64,000 nt of DNA, taken from Phlebopus portentosus. Taxonomy: Eukaryota > Basidiomycota > Agaricomycetes > Boletales > Boletinellaceae. Position numbers and translations under genes: made by a program. Below the pieces are notes generated by a model. It was not told where the DNA came from. It ran no database searches and saw only the letters and a list, made by a program, of their open reading frames with translations. The stretch is from NCBI GenBank assembly GCA_037892935.1, contig JAYXKI010000001.1, forward strand, positions 3,162,001 to 3,226,000, in the 5' to 3' direction. This document shows positions 36,676 to 46,896 of the stretch, one piece after another (within the stretch, counting starts at the first letter, position 1; each line of letters begins with the position of its first letter).

Positions 36676-38705
36676 TCAGGAAGTCACTAGCAATCCGGCT
36701 CAGTATGCGCACTCTGCTGAACAAAATTCGAATGTAACTTACTGTAGCTAGCAGCATCAATATTTTCAGGCAGTTCCGGCACTGCAACTTCGAATCTCGC
36801 CTGAATCTGGCTCATGACTGCCTGGTCCGCTTCTGAGGCCACAAAGGTGATGGCCAAACCTTTCGTGCCAAAACGACCAGCGCGTCTATTGACACAGAGA
36901 CTCATGAGCAATAGGACACGAATAGCCTAAAGGCAAACTCACCCGACACGGTGAAGGTAGCTGTCAGCATCTGGCGGGCAGTCGTAGTTGATAACAATGT
37001 TGACACGTTCGACATCAATGCCACGCCCGAAAATGTCAGTAGCTACTAGAATTCGCTTCTCAAAGGCCTTGAAGGCGGTGTACCGATTAATTCTACGAAA
37101 TAAGCCGCAATGAGCGTTCAAGTCTACGCCTTAAGATGATTGAATTTGGTATGTACCGTTCTTCCTGCGCGAGACCCGAGTGAATACTAATACTTGGGAA
37201 GTTGCAGGACTGCAGCAATTTATCCAGCTCGATTGCACGAGCTACGGACTTAACGAAAATTACCACCTGAAACCACGGTGAGCAACCAAAGGAAGCAACA
37301 GAAAATGTGCAAGCATGCCTGATTGAATTCCAACGAGTCGAGGAGCTCATTGAGCTTCCTATTCTTCTGAACTTCTTCCAGCTTGACATAATGTTGCTGC
37401 AAGCCGTGTAGCGTAAGCTTCGTCTCATCGTCTACGAAAATTTCAAGTGGCTGTGATGCGTGTAAGACAATGGAGGAAAGACTAAAAAACTTTGCTCACA
37501 TTCGCCATGAATTTCTTGCAGGTCACTCGAATGTCCTTCGACAAGGTCGCAGAGAACATCATAACTTGCTTTTGGTGTGGAGTCACGCGAAAGATTTCTT
37601 GAACGTCGCGGCGCATGTCTGCAGGTTGGCCGAAAACGTGAGATAAAGTGTCCAAATTGCGAATGAAGCAGAAAGGGGGGAGGTAATATCAAATCGCTCG
37701 ACTGCAACCCTGTAACCCACAAGTCCTCTGACAACAGCATCTCTTTGCTTCGACCACTCAACAGACATCATACTCGGACGATGACACGCAGTGGCAGCGC
37801 ACGCAGTCAATGACGGCTTCAAGGCGAGTCGACTCCGAGTTGCCCGCTGTGACATAGTAGGAATGCAGTAGAGGAGTACATGCAGGCCACGACAGGTCGC
37901 AAACGATGCCACCAAAATACAGAAAAGGGTAGTGGGCCGAAATTTCGCGGGACTAACCGAGTTGTTCGAGCATTTTATCGCACTCATCGAGAACGAAATG
38001 TTTCACATGAGAAAGGTTGATGATTTTGTCCCTAGCGAGGGCGTTGAGGCGACCAGGAGTTGCCACTACGATATGCGGACACTTGGTCTTATCCTTCAAA
38101 ATCTCGGCATCTTTCTGGATAGGCGTGCCACCGTAAAATGTAGCAATGCGAACATCGGGCATGTACTTGGCGAAGCGGTTGTACTCGTTTCTTATTTGGA
38201 ATGCCAGCTCCCTAGTATGACAAAGAACGAGGACGGTGACCTCTCCCGTGCTTGGTTCCACTTGCTGAAGTGTTGCCAGCACGAAGACTGCGGTCTTTCC
38301 GTGTCCTGACTTTGCTTGACAGAGAACATCCATTCCAAGAATAGCCTGTGGGATACATTCTTGTTGAACTATAGCGAATGCAGGTCAGCCATCTCTTTTA
38401 ACGAAAGAAAAAACGTAACAGGATGTCTATTCACCTTCCGAAGGATGTTCGAAACCGAGGTCGCTGATGGCACGAAGCAACTCCGCCTTCAGAAGGAAAT
38501 CCCTGAAAAAATGAACATTCAGATACAGTCGTTCATCAACAGTAGCAGCAATTTACCTGAAGCCCGTCGAGTGAATACCGGAGAAGTTTTTCTTTTCCTT
38601 CTCGTCTCCGTCAGCCGTTCCCGTGGCTCCGTTCGCGCCATTAGTGATCACGTCCTGTTCATCCTCAAAGTCGATGAGTTCTTCAGTGTTATCGTGACTT
38701 GTCAT
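36676..38705 (-). CDS. SUB2: DECD-box RNA helicase SUB2 / UAP56
   Basis: ATP-dependent helicase needed for spliceosome assembly and mRNA export with the TREX complex. The start [18 protein letters not shown] matches the acidic N-terminus of the family, followed by [16 protein letters not shown]. Helicase motifs: Walker [14 protein letters not shown]-type [18 protein letters not shown], the hallmark DECD in [15 protein letters not shown] in MMFSATLS, and the C-terminal domain [26 protein letters not shown] and HRVGRAGRFG. Introns are short except one of 339 nt (37957-37619) between LEQL and [10 protein letters not shown]. The end is predicted: a GTAAGT donor in ENIDAASY and an acceptor 56 nt on give a final SYMTS at 36676; without splicing the frame would run to 36687. 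All core motifs are intact. Confidence 0.93.
37619..37957 (-). other. Unusually long intron in SUB2
   Basis: A 339-nt intron; most others in the window are 50-65 nt. Donor GTTAGT and acceptor ACCTGCAG are well placed, and the flanking exons restore the conserved [14 protein letters not shown]. It could host a small RNA or regulatory element. A box-C-like ATGATGT is present (about 37.77 kb), but I did not find a convincing matching box D. Confidence 0.6.
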
Positions 38706-39031
38706 TGCGGATTTGCTGGGTTCACGAAGAAAGTGGAGTAGGCAAGTAGTGTTGGAACGATGTGAAAGACAAGATACAAGTGACGAGTCAGGAGGCTGAA
38801 AAAGGCACCAGTGTTGTGACTGCTTATGTAATGCACATTTTCAGCTTCCAAACTTGGCCAAATATTTATTAATACTAGTTACGGTTATCGAAAATTGAAT
38901 GATTCTATTGCAAGTAAGAATTCGCTTTGTAGAAGGAAGAAAGTGCGGAAGGTTAGGGCTAATAAGTTTAATAACATCTATTCCAGAATCAGAGGTATCT
39001 ATGGCCCCTTGGCACTACAGGCCCAGCTCTG
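38706..39031. other. Intergenic region SUB2 / carrier
   Basis: About 325 AT-rich bases containing the SUB2 upstream region and the carrier 3' region, both genes being on the minus strand. No other feature. Confidence 0.45.
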
Positions 39032-40345
39032 CTATGTCTTCCACAGTTTCTTCAATTGCTAGCCAAAAAAATAGTTAGGATGTTATACCACGTTCTAGAT
39101 AAGCAGCGATTCCTCACCTCATAGAATACAAAGAGCAAGACTGTGTTGGGACCGAGTCGAATGAAGGCAGGCGTCCAACCCTTGAAAAGGAATCGGGGTC
39201 CTTCGTCTCTGAGAGACTTGAGGAAGACTTCAATCGGATTTGTGTTGTGGGACTGATCATTCTTTCTAGCATATCTGAGTCGTCATGACGGGACGTTGAC
39301 TTGCTTACCACAGACATCAGTCTGGACTTCATCACGTCAAAAGGCGCGCAGATTGCTTGGAAGAATGATCAACGAAAGAAAATCTTTGGCAAAATAGAAC
39401 ATACTTGTAGCGACAAAACCTGCGCTGACGCTAGCAGTGCAATGCAAGCCGATACCATCATGGAATTGATAATCCAGAACAGGTAGGCGATTACCAAGCA
39501 GATGTTGCTTGAAAAAATCATATCTACAATATTAATATTGTTGTAGATAAGAACCAGAACCTATCGTACGTTAGTCAGCTAGAAATACTTACGAACCGAC
39601 CTGGGAAACCTGAAAAACATGCGTGTGCCGACTTAAAATAATATGTTAAGGAATGCTCACGTTCATTAAGATTGCTCTAGTCTTCGCAACATTTAGTAAA
39701 TAAACGGAAAAATAGAATAAAGTGCCTACTGTGTTCGTTCCGAGCCCTCTAAACAAGCCTTTTAATCCTTCCTGCTTCACCAAGCCCACTAATCCACTCA
39801 AAGCATTGGAATAACCAAAACGCTCACTTGGATGACGCAGTTGGTCAGTCGTCATTCGTACAAGAAGAATATCTGCCACCAAACGGGCAGTCAGAACAAA
39901 GTGTGATTATCCGTGGCATGACCTACCTGCAGGATTTCCGGCAATGCCTCCTAGACCTCCTGCTAGACCAGCAGCGAAAAGAAGTTGTCCAGTGGTCGCA
40001 ACGCTATCCCCGGCCAAATACCTCTTGACCTCATCGTAGCTCCCAAGACGTACCAGCGAATAAGACATTTGGCGCATTATCGATGCCGAAAGCCCTGTAT
40101 AGAGACTTCGAATACCAGAGTCTGTGATAGCTACTCGGAGAACATGGAGAGTCGATGGAGGTCTGGATCCTGAGAATCGATTTGCCAATGTCTGCATCCG
40201 ACTTTAGATGCATCTTGAGTATCTCCGCAGAAAGGGAGTAAACTAGCAGGACGTACACTTTAGTCAAGTCTAGAGGATGTGTGCAACATGCAGCCATCGA
40301 TGCCGCAACACCTCCAAGCCAAAATGGGTATTGTGATTTTGTCAT
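39032..40345 (-). CDS. Mitochondrial carrier protein, dicarboxylate-carrier type
   Basis: Inner-membrane transporter of the SLC25 family, probably exchanging dicarboxylates and phosphate (DIC1-like). The three carrier repeats are visible: FWLGGVAASMAACCTHPLDLTKV (first PxD signature PLDLTKV), GGLGGIAGNPADILLVRMTTD (second, with NPAD as in Dic1) and VATICAPFDVMKSRLMS (third, PFDVMKSR). The C-terminus IRLGPNTVLLFVFYE joined to QLKKLWKT is typical of dicarboxylate carriers and ends at 39032. Several introns interrupt the gene, including one after the ATICAPFDVMKSRLMSV exon and one before the 9-codon final exon. The start MTKSQYPFWLGG has the usual short N-terminus with no presequence. Substrate is inferred from the NPAD and RLGPNT signatures only. 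Confidence 0.88.
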
Positions 40346-40655
40346 GTCTAATATCTACGGCCTCTAGGGTTTCTATGGCTCTATTGAAAGCAGGAGTGAA
40401 CGAGAGCGCTGCGAGACCTAACGGCGCCGACGTCGCATGGGGGACAGACGATGAGATTAGTCTGAGGGGATGAATGGTTTTTTATCTGTGTCTGTGCCGG
40501 CATTTCGGCTATTGAGGACTGATTGATGACGAATCATGACGAAGCAACCCTAATTAACTTGTATACACGACAATTACGAATTACTCGGACAAATCAGGGT
40601 AGACCATGGGAATATGGTTATTCCCCAACAATTCAGTTGTAGGTCAACGGTCTAA
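40346..40655. other. Intergenic region carrier / galactanase
   Basis: About 310 nt between two minus-strand genes; the carrier promoter and the galactanase 3' end are expected here. No motif recognised. Confidence 0.4.
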
Positions 40656-42776
40656 CTAGCCCTGCTGATACACGATAATCTTATCCAGATCAGCGGCATA
40701 ACCTGAATGGACGTAAGAATACCGAAACCATATGCAGAGGAAAGTAGACTCACTGCTTTGGCCAGCTGAGAAGGTCAAAGAATTGGCACCATTGTTTAAT
40801 GTCAATTTGACAGGTACACTGATAATAACATTTCCACCACCCGTATTGGGTTGATCGACGATCGTGCTAGGCCTACCGTTTACACTTCATTGACATGAGA
40901 AAACATTTGCGTCGCGAAATGGAAGATAATACCTGACAGTCGTATTTCGCCAAGTCGAGTCACCGTTTGCATAGTATAATGCAATCCATTGTGCTTGACC
41001 ATTCCCTTGCACATTGTTGATAGTCACAGACCCACCATTGCCTTGAGTCGGTTTGCATTAAGTTACTCGCAATACTACCACCAGGCAAGTTTCTCAGGCG
41101 TACCGAGATATCCCACAGCCTGTCCTCCAGAGAACGATGAACCGCTGAGGATGGTCGCACTGCCGGAAATTGTGCCCGCCTCCGCTTCATACGTAGTACC
41201 AGAAGCAACAGTATAGGTCCCAGCACTGACATCGACGCTCCATACATCGGCATGGGCAATTTGAGGAGAACCGCTCGAGAAATCCAGAGGATACCAAATG
41301 TAGCGACTACTTCCGAGCAAGGATGGCCTCCACCGGTCGCCCATGTAAATGGCATTTGAGCCCAAAGGCAGATCGAAGGCGTTCTGGGAGAAATACGTCC
41401 TCGTGCTAGCAGGCGCAATATCTGCTTGCGCAGACCCAGGACCGGAAAGAGACTAATTTGCAAGTCACAAGGATGTCAAAAGGCGAATTTACTCAAGTCC
41501 AGCGGTTACAGATCTTACCGAGGACTGGAAAATTTTATTCGGATTAGGATCCCATCCACTCGTGTGAGATGCAATCAGATAGTAAACCTGCAAAATGAAT
41601 GTCATTTATCTACACACACAGAACAAGAGCGGCGAAGGTAGAATACGTTGTCGCGTTTTACAATGCCAGGTGCTTCCAGCGTGGATCCTATTCAAAAAAG
41701 CCCGTAAAGGATTTAATCAATGAAGTGAAGTCAAACAAACCGTTAAGCTGGGAGACTATGGCGGTAACATTGTAGTAGTTAGAATCCATGCGAGCAATCT
41801 TGAAGTTCTGGTTGTTGTCGGATGCGTACAGGAGATACGCCGATTCTTCGGATAATTTGTTAAGAACACTTTTAGAACAAACGAATATAGCGTACCATCG
41901 GCTTGCATCAAGGCTCGCTCAGTTGTTTGGAATATTACTATAAGCGTACGGTCACTCACTGTCGACGAATAGCCCCATGTCCCTTGAGTCTGCACCGAGT
42001 GGCTTCCAGCTTCCCTGATATGTATATGGTCCTAGAAATCGTACGAGCATAATGAATATCTGACGTAGAAAGCCTAAGAAAATGAGAACAGACCGCATGG
42101 TGTCTTCGCAGTCGCCATTCCGACCATTGCGGCCCCATAGCTTTTTCTGATGTTAGATCAAAGCTGAAAACTTACCATTCAAATACGCACTTGGAAGTGT
42201 CTGAGTGGAACCACATAACATATTCCTGATTCTGTGCACGCAGAAGTGTTGAGCTGATGCGCAATCGCGTAACCAAGTCAAATAACCTTCTGGTTAAACA
42301 TGACTGTCAAGCGGAGCGTCAGACGGGTAAAACGTAGTCCTATACGATGCCAATCACCTTTTGGCCGTTCGATAATATTGGAGTTGGATATCATAGTTCC
42401 CGAAACGGGCGTGAGTGCATTATTCTGGCGTGACCAGTTGACAAGGTCTGAAGACTAAGGTGCCAGATAAGAACCAAGCCACCTCTCTTTTTCGTCACAC
42501 GGATGAACTCACCGAGTAGCACGACACAGCAGAAAACAATGCACTATTTGCAGATTTGTCTTCACCAAACCAGTAGTATGTAGAGCCGACCTGAAAACGA
42601 GATCAATACGCGTAAGAAGTGCAAACTCTGGTAGTCACCTTTAGGATGCCGGCACCGTGCGCCTGTATGATATCACCACTTGTATCCGTCCATGGAGCAC
42701 CAGGAATGATCACAGTCTCTGCTGAGACCAGAGCAGCCCAAGCAGACAGAACAGACAGGACATAGTGGGGAAACAT
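40656..42776 (-). CDS. Secreted exo-beta-1,3-galactanase, GH43 with C-terminal CBM35
   Basis: Releases galactose units from beta-1,3-galactan backbones of plant arabinogalactan proteins outside the cell. The preferred start at 42776 gives a signal peptide MFPHYVLSVLSAWAALVSA. The GH43 domain follows (GAPWTDTSGDIIQAHGAGIL, YYWFGEDKSANSALF, MISNSNIIERPKV, YVMWFHSDTSK, AYLLYASDNNQNFKI, STLEAPGIVKRDN, LIASHTSGWDPNPN, NAIYMGDRWRPSLL) and then a CBM35 (TYEAEAGTISGSATILSG, GGSVTINNVQGNG, YAADLDKIIVY). The layout and sequence closely resemble the Phanerochaete enzyme 1,3Gal43A as I remember it. LEAPG carries the expected acid glutamate. About ten introns; the joins checked are in frame. One conserved Trp in the usual GPWSAQ is Gly here (GPGSAQ). 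Transcribed divergently from ROK1. Confidence 0.92.
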
Positions 42777-43187
42777 GGTCGATTGCCACGTCAAGCAGGC
42801 GAAATACCGACTCATTCTATATCCTGAAATTAGCGCGGTAGGGAAGCAGTTGCGTAATACTCGGAAAGTCCGTCCTTCATAGCTGTCGACGGCTTAAGAA
42901 TTCCTTCCGTGTAAATCTCTTCCCATGACTCGGATGTGGAGAGCTTCAAGGCAATAACTCGCATGAAATGCATGTAGCAAACCCGGTTAATGAAGGCAAT
43001 AGAGGGTTATATGCATGGCTACACATTGGAACAGGTCGCCCACGGAGGAAATCAGTGGCTACGTAGCCATGTTATATTCTAAGATATTAAAGAACGGCCC
43101 GGCGACAGATTGTCATCACGTGCACTTACGGTACCACACACACACCTCAAGCAAATTTCCACCAGCCCGGTGCTCACAATCAAAGCC
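42777..43187. promoter_or_regulatory. Divergent promoter region (galactanase / ROK1)
   Basis: About 410 nt between start codons. It contains a palindromic E-box CACGTG at 43117-43122, 66 nt before the ROK1 ATG, and a TACGTA palindrome near 43,058-43,065. Which gene they serve is unknown. Confidence 0.45.
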
Positions 43188-45317
43188 ATGAAAGCTTTTC
43201 AGCTCCTATCTCGTGGAGGTGTCTTCGACAAGAAGCGGTTCACGGGTGATGTCCAATTGTTCAATGTATGCCTGATAATTTTTTTTTCTCTTATCCTTCG
43301 AATTGCTGATTGTTCCTCACTGAGACAGGAGAAAAGAACTTCAGGCGTGAATGCTACGAAGGAGCCTGTTACCGAGTTACCTCCAGAGTTGGACTTCTTT
43401 AGATACACGCAAGGTGGTGCATCGAAGAGAAAGGCACCTCAGCCGGTCGTAGATCATAACGATGAGGAGAGGGAATCGAAAAGAAAGCGCACCAGGCCAG
43501 ATATTGATGAGAAAGAAGAAGGTCCAACTCAGCTCCGGCATCGCGTAACAACCAAGGGAAATAATGTTCCTGATCCAGTCGAGTCTCTGGATGTCTTGAA
43601 GGGAAAATACGGAGTTCCATCCCGCATAATGCAGAACTTAAACGAGTACGGTTATACATCACTTACGCCAATACAGTCTCATGCTGCCCCGATTTTGCTT
43701 CAGGTGTGTTATCCCAATTGGTTGCTTTTTTCCTACTTAGATTGTCACAGGGTCGTGATTTGGCCGCTATCTCGCCGACGGGAACAGGGAAAACACTTTC
43801 GTATCTCATACCAGTTATGACTTCGCTGAAGTCGCCTATATCTTACTCAAAGCAAGATACGGGCTCGGGAGTCCGTGCTGTCATCCTCGCTCCAACAAGA
43901 GAGTTGGCGCATCAAATACATAATGAATGCATGAAGTTAGCGCAAGGAAGGAAATGGAGGATAGTTCTACTCAGTAAAGCGACTGCCAGCACTCTCGCGA
44001 ACAAGTCGGTCAGCGATAAAGTTGGTTCGTACAGTGCGTTATGCCTCTGTCGATGATGTTTCTAACCTGCATCAGATATCATTGTCTCCACTCCTCTGAG
44101 ACTCGTAGACTCGCTGCAGCGAGGCCATTTTAGTTTGGACAAGTATGTTGCGCTTGAGCAGATTGTACAATGACGAAGTTGATGGATGTGTATTCCAGTG
44201 TTCGACATCTAATACTTGATGAAGCAGACAGATTGCTAGACTCCGAATTCTTATCCCAGACACAGGAGCTACTATCTGCTTGCACACACGATGAGGTACA
44301 AAAAGCTGCTTTCAGCGCTACTTTACCTGCAGCTGCCGAGAAGATTACCATGGATGCCTTGAAAGATCCAATACGTGTTGTCGTTGGCTTGAAGTACCTT
44401 TTCATTGTGTCTTGCTTCGCTGTAGTGTTCCTTTCACTGATTGTGCTTGTTTCCAGAGATACCCCCCTACCCTCTATCTCGCAAATGTTGCTGTATGTTG
44501 CGGATGAATCTTCAAAACTCCCAACACTCTTACAGCATCTCGCAAATCCTTACTCCCCCCCTATTATGATATTCACATCCACTCAGCCCCGCGCTTCATC
44601 ACTTGCCGAACAGCTGATACTGAACAATGCCCAAAATGTCGATTGTCTGCATGCAGGCATGACAAATAAGGAACGACAAGACACTGCATTACGAATGAAA
44701 AGAGGAGAGTGCTGGATCTTGATTTCCACCGAGGTTATGGCTCGTGGCATGGATTTCAAGGGTGTTCAGGGCGTGATCAACTTTGACTTTCCCACGAGCT
44801 TGCAAAGCTATGTCCACAGGATAGGTGTGTTGGTCCATCATGATATCCGCGTAGATCAGAGATAATCGAGCCTGATAGGGCGTACCGGACGAGCTGGTCG
44901 AGAGGGGACAGCAATTACCTATTTTACTGATGAGGATGCTCCTTTTCTGAAGCCGTGAGTTCAGTCGTTATTGTGTAAGCTTTACCAACTGGATGTTTTA
45001 ATATCCTAGTATTGCAAACGTGATGCTGCAGTCGGGATCCACCGTCCCCGAGTGGATCTTAAAGTTACCCAAGCCGTCCAAAATGAAACGGCGTGCAATG
45101 GGCAGAGTCCGAAGAGGTGAAACAGTCACTAAAGATGATCGTATTGGAAAACGTGAGGCCAAAAGAAAGAGGTGTGTCCACTCTATGAAAATGCAGTTGC
45201 CTGGACCAGCTCACTAAGTGACGTTGAAAATCCAGAGAAATGGTTGAAGCTTCAAAAAGACGCAAGGCAAAGTTAACTGTCAAGCTTTTAGAAGAGAGTG
45301 TGGAGGGTGCTAACTAG
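43188..45317 (+). CDS. ROK1: ATP-dependent RNA helicase ROK1 (DDX52)
   Basis: Nucleolar DEAD-box helicase acting in 18S rRNA processing of the small subunit. The start MKAFQLLSRGGVFDKKRF is typical of Rok1. A charged linker and the Q motif region (YGYTSLTPIQSHAAPILLQ) precede helicase motifs I SPTGTGKT, Ia APTRELAHQI, Ib STPLRLVD, II LDEADRLLD, III SAT, IV IMIFTSTQ, V STEVMARGMDFKGV and VI HRIGRTGRAGREG. The basic C-terminal tail ends KLLEESVEGAN at 45317. Introns interrupt the gene after QLFN (43266-43328), within AAPILLQ-GRDLA, after SDKV, around VVVGLK-DTPLP, in HRIG-RTGRAG and in the tail. An upstream in-frame ATG at 43110 is possible but the extra residues are not Rok1-like. Confidence 0.94.
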
Positions 45318-45672
45318 GCAACTGGAAAATTGTGTTGTTACTTTCCTGTACAGTAAATTTGATAGTACAATTTTGATAGTACAGCATCGCAAAATTCTGC
45401 ACAGTAATATGTCGTATTAAGCAATTATAACTGCTTATGACTGATTATGAAAGCTCATAAAATACATGTATACATAAACCCATGCGCTGCAGTCAGCCTT
45501 GCGTTATGATTGGTCAGGATACACGTGACTGTCGTCGGATCGAATCGGATTTAGCTTTGGAAAGAAAAGTCCTGAGTGCAGGTCAGGTCACTCCGCACCC
45601 CCGCAACTATACCGTGCGACTCTGCGGGTCACTTTCGTTTCGACATTTTACGTTCTTTGACGACTAGCAACG
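45318..45672. promoter_or_regulatory. ROK1 3' region and PRELI gene promoter
   Basis: About 355 nt. The left part is very AT-rich. The right part has an inverted CCAAT box (ATTGG, 45509-45513) close to an E-box CACGTG (45522-45527), about 150 nt before the next ATG. The pairing resembles promoters of nuclear genes for mitochondrial proteins in fungi, but that reading is inference. Confidence 0.45.
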
Positions 45673-46377
45673 ATGCACTATTTTTCTCAAGTTTTCAGCT
45701 ACAGGTACGGTTCTCTTCAGTCGGATTAGTAGAAATGAAGACTCAACTTCTCCTGCAGTCATCCGTGGTCTCACGTAGTGATCGGTACGTTCCTCGCTCT
45801 TCTCGCTCTTCGTTTCTGACCCATCAGTCTATAGGGATGTGGCGGAAGTATCCCAATCCTCACTGCTCTCATGTGCTCAGCGTAGACGTGATTGATCGCT
45901 CGGTGGACCCGAATACTGGCATTGTTCGCACGGAGCGGATTTTGGGTTGCAAACAGAAGGCCCCGACATGGATTTTGAAGGTGATTCAATCATTTGTTCG
46001 TTTTAACGATGCGTGACATAATGTTACCGAAGCTTCTTGGAGGTTCTGAGGACGCTTTTGTGCGAGAAGTGTCTTTCGTGGACCCAGCATCACAGACCTG
46101 TACGATTACTTCCGTGAATCTGTCGCTGTCGCAATTCGTGACATGTTATGAGCGCATCCAATATACTCCTTCGGCCTCCGAACCTCGAAATCAAACAGCT
46201 TTTTCCCAGACTGCGGAAATTCAAGCACGGATGGCGTTGTGGAGAAACGCATCGGACAGACTCGAAAAATGGCTTGCGGAACGTTTTGAACAGAACGCAC
46301 AGAAAGGGAAGCTTGGATTTTCGGTTGTCCTGAGGACTTTATGGGATGGCAAGGACCAGCAAATGGCCTTGCAGTAG
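45673..46377 (+). CDS. PRELI/MSF1-domain phospholipid transfer protein (Ups family)
   Basis: Mitochondrial intermembrane-space protein that with Mdm35 shuttles phospholipids (phosphatidic acid or phosphatidylserine) between membranes. The start MHYFSQVFSYSHPWSHV is the PRELI N-terminus, followed by MWRKYPNPHCSHVLSVDVID and TGIVRTERILGCKQKAP, all diagnostic. Further on are GGSEDAFVREVSFVDP, SVNLSLSQFVTCYERIQYTP and a C-terminal amphipathic helix region (RMALWRNASDRLEKWLAERF). Introns: 45705-45758 approximately, one after VVIG (about 45785-45834), and 45980-46033. The length of about 180 residues is normal. It is not possible to tell Ups1 from Ups2/3 type here. Confidence 0.92.
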
Positions 46378-46896
46378 ATTGATTCGGTTTTCTATATTCT
46401 GCATCGTTTTAGACGGTTTGTTTTCAAAAGTTGGCCAGTGTCCTCCAGATCAGGAACTTGAAAGCTCCCTCAGTTTGCTCCCGCATAGCGACCCATTGCG
46501 TGCGGGCCGTAGAGTTTACCTTATATTCCTTTATTATAGCATTTGTACACTACGATCATTGCAAGCTATGTTTTTATCCATACGACTGTGCGGCAGATTT
46601 CTTGGGTAGACGTGACGCATTATGTAAGACGTGTCTTTTCGGAAAAGTTTTCCGGCGCCTGTCGTCCAGAGTGTTCAAGCACGACACGACGTAAAGGGCG
46701 AAAACTGAAACTGAAGCGCTGTTTCCGCCTCGCTCGAGCTACACAGTAGCCCTCGTATGAGATTTACCCATTACCTGCAGCTCGTCTTCTTGATCGTTCG
46801 ATTTGCCACCGTATATTCCAACGTACAAGCGTCTGTCGAGTGGAGCAAAAATTGACAGGACACGACGCACCTTGCTCCCGGTAATGCGTACCAGTG
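46378..46896. other. Intergenic region before TFC3
   Basis: About 520 nt between two plus-strand genes. Overlapping ORFs of 60-87 codons lie here in three frames but none has recognisable content. It should contain the TFC3 promoter. Confidence 0.4.

Noticed and set aside
37600..37990. 134-codon and 109-codon ORFs in the SUB2 intron
   Set aside because: They overlap the long intron and the flanking exons in wrong frames and have no recognisable content.
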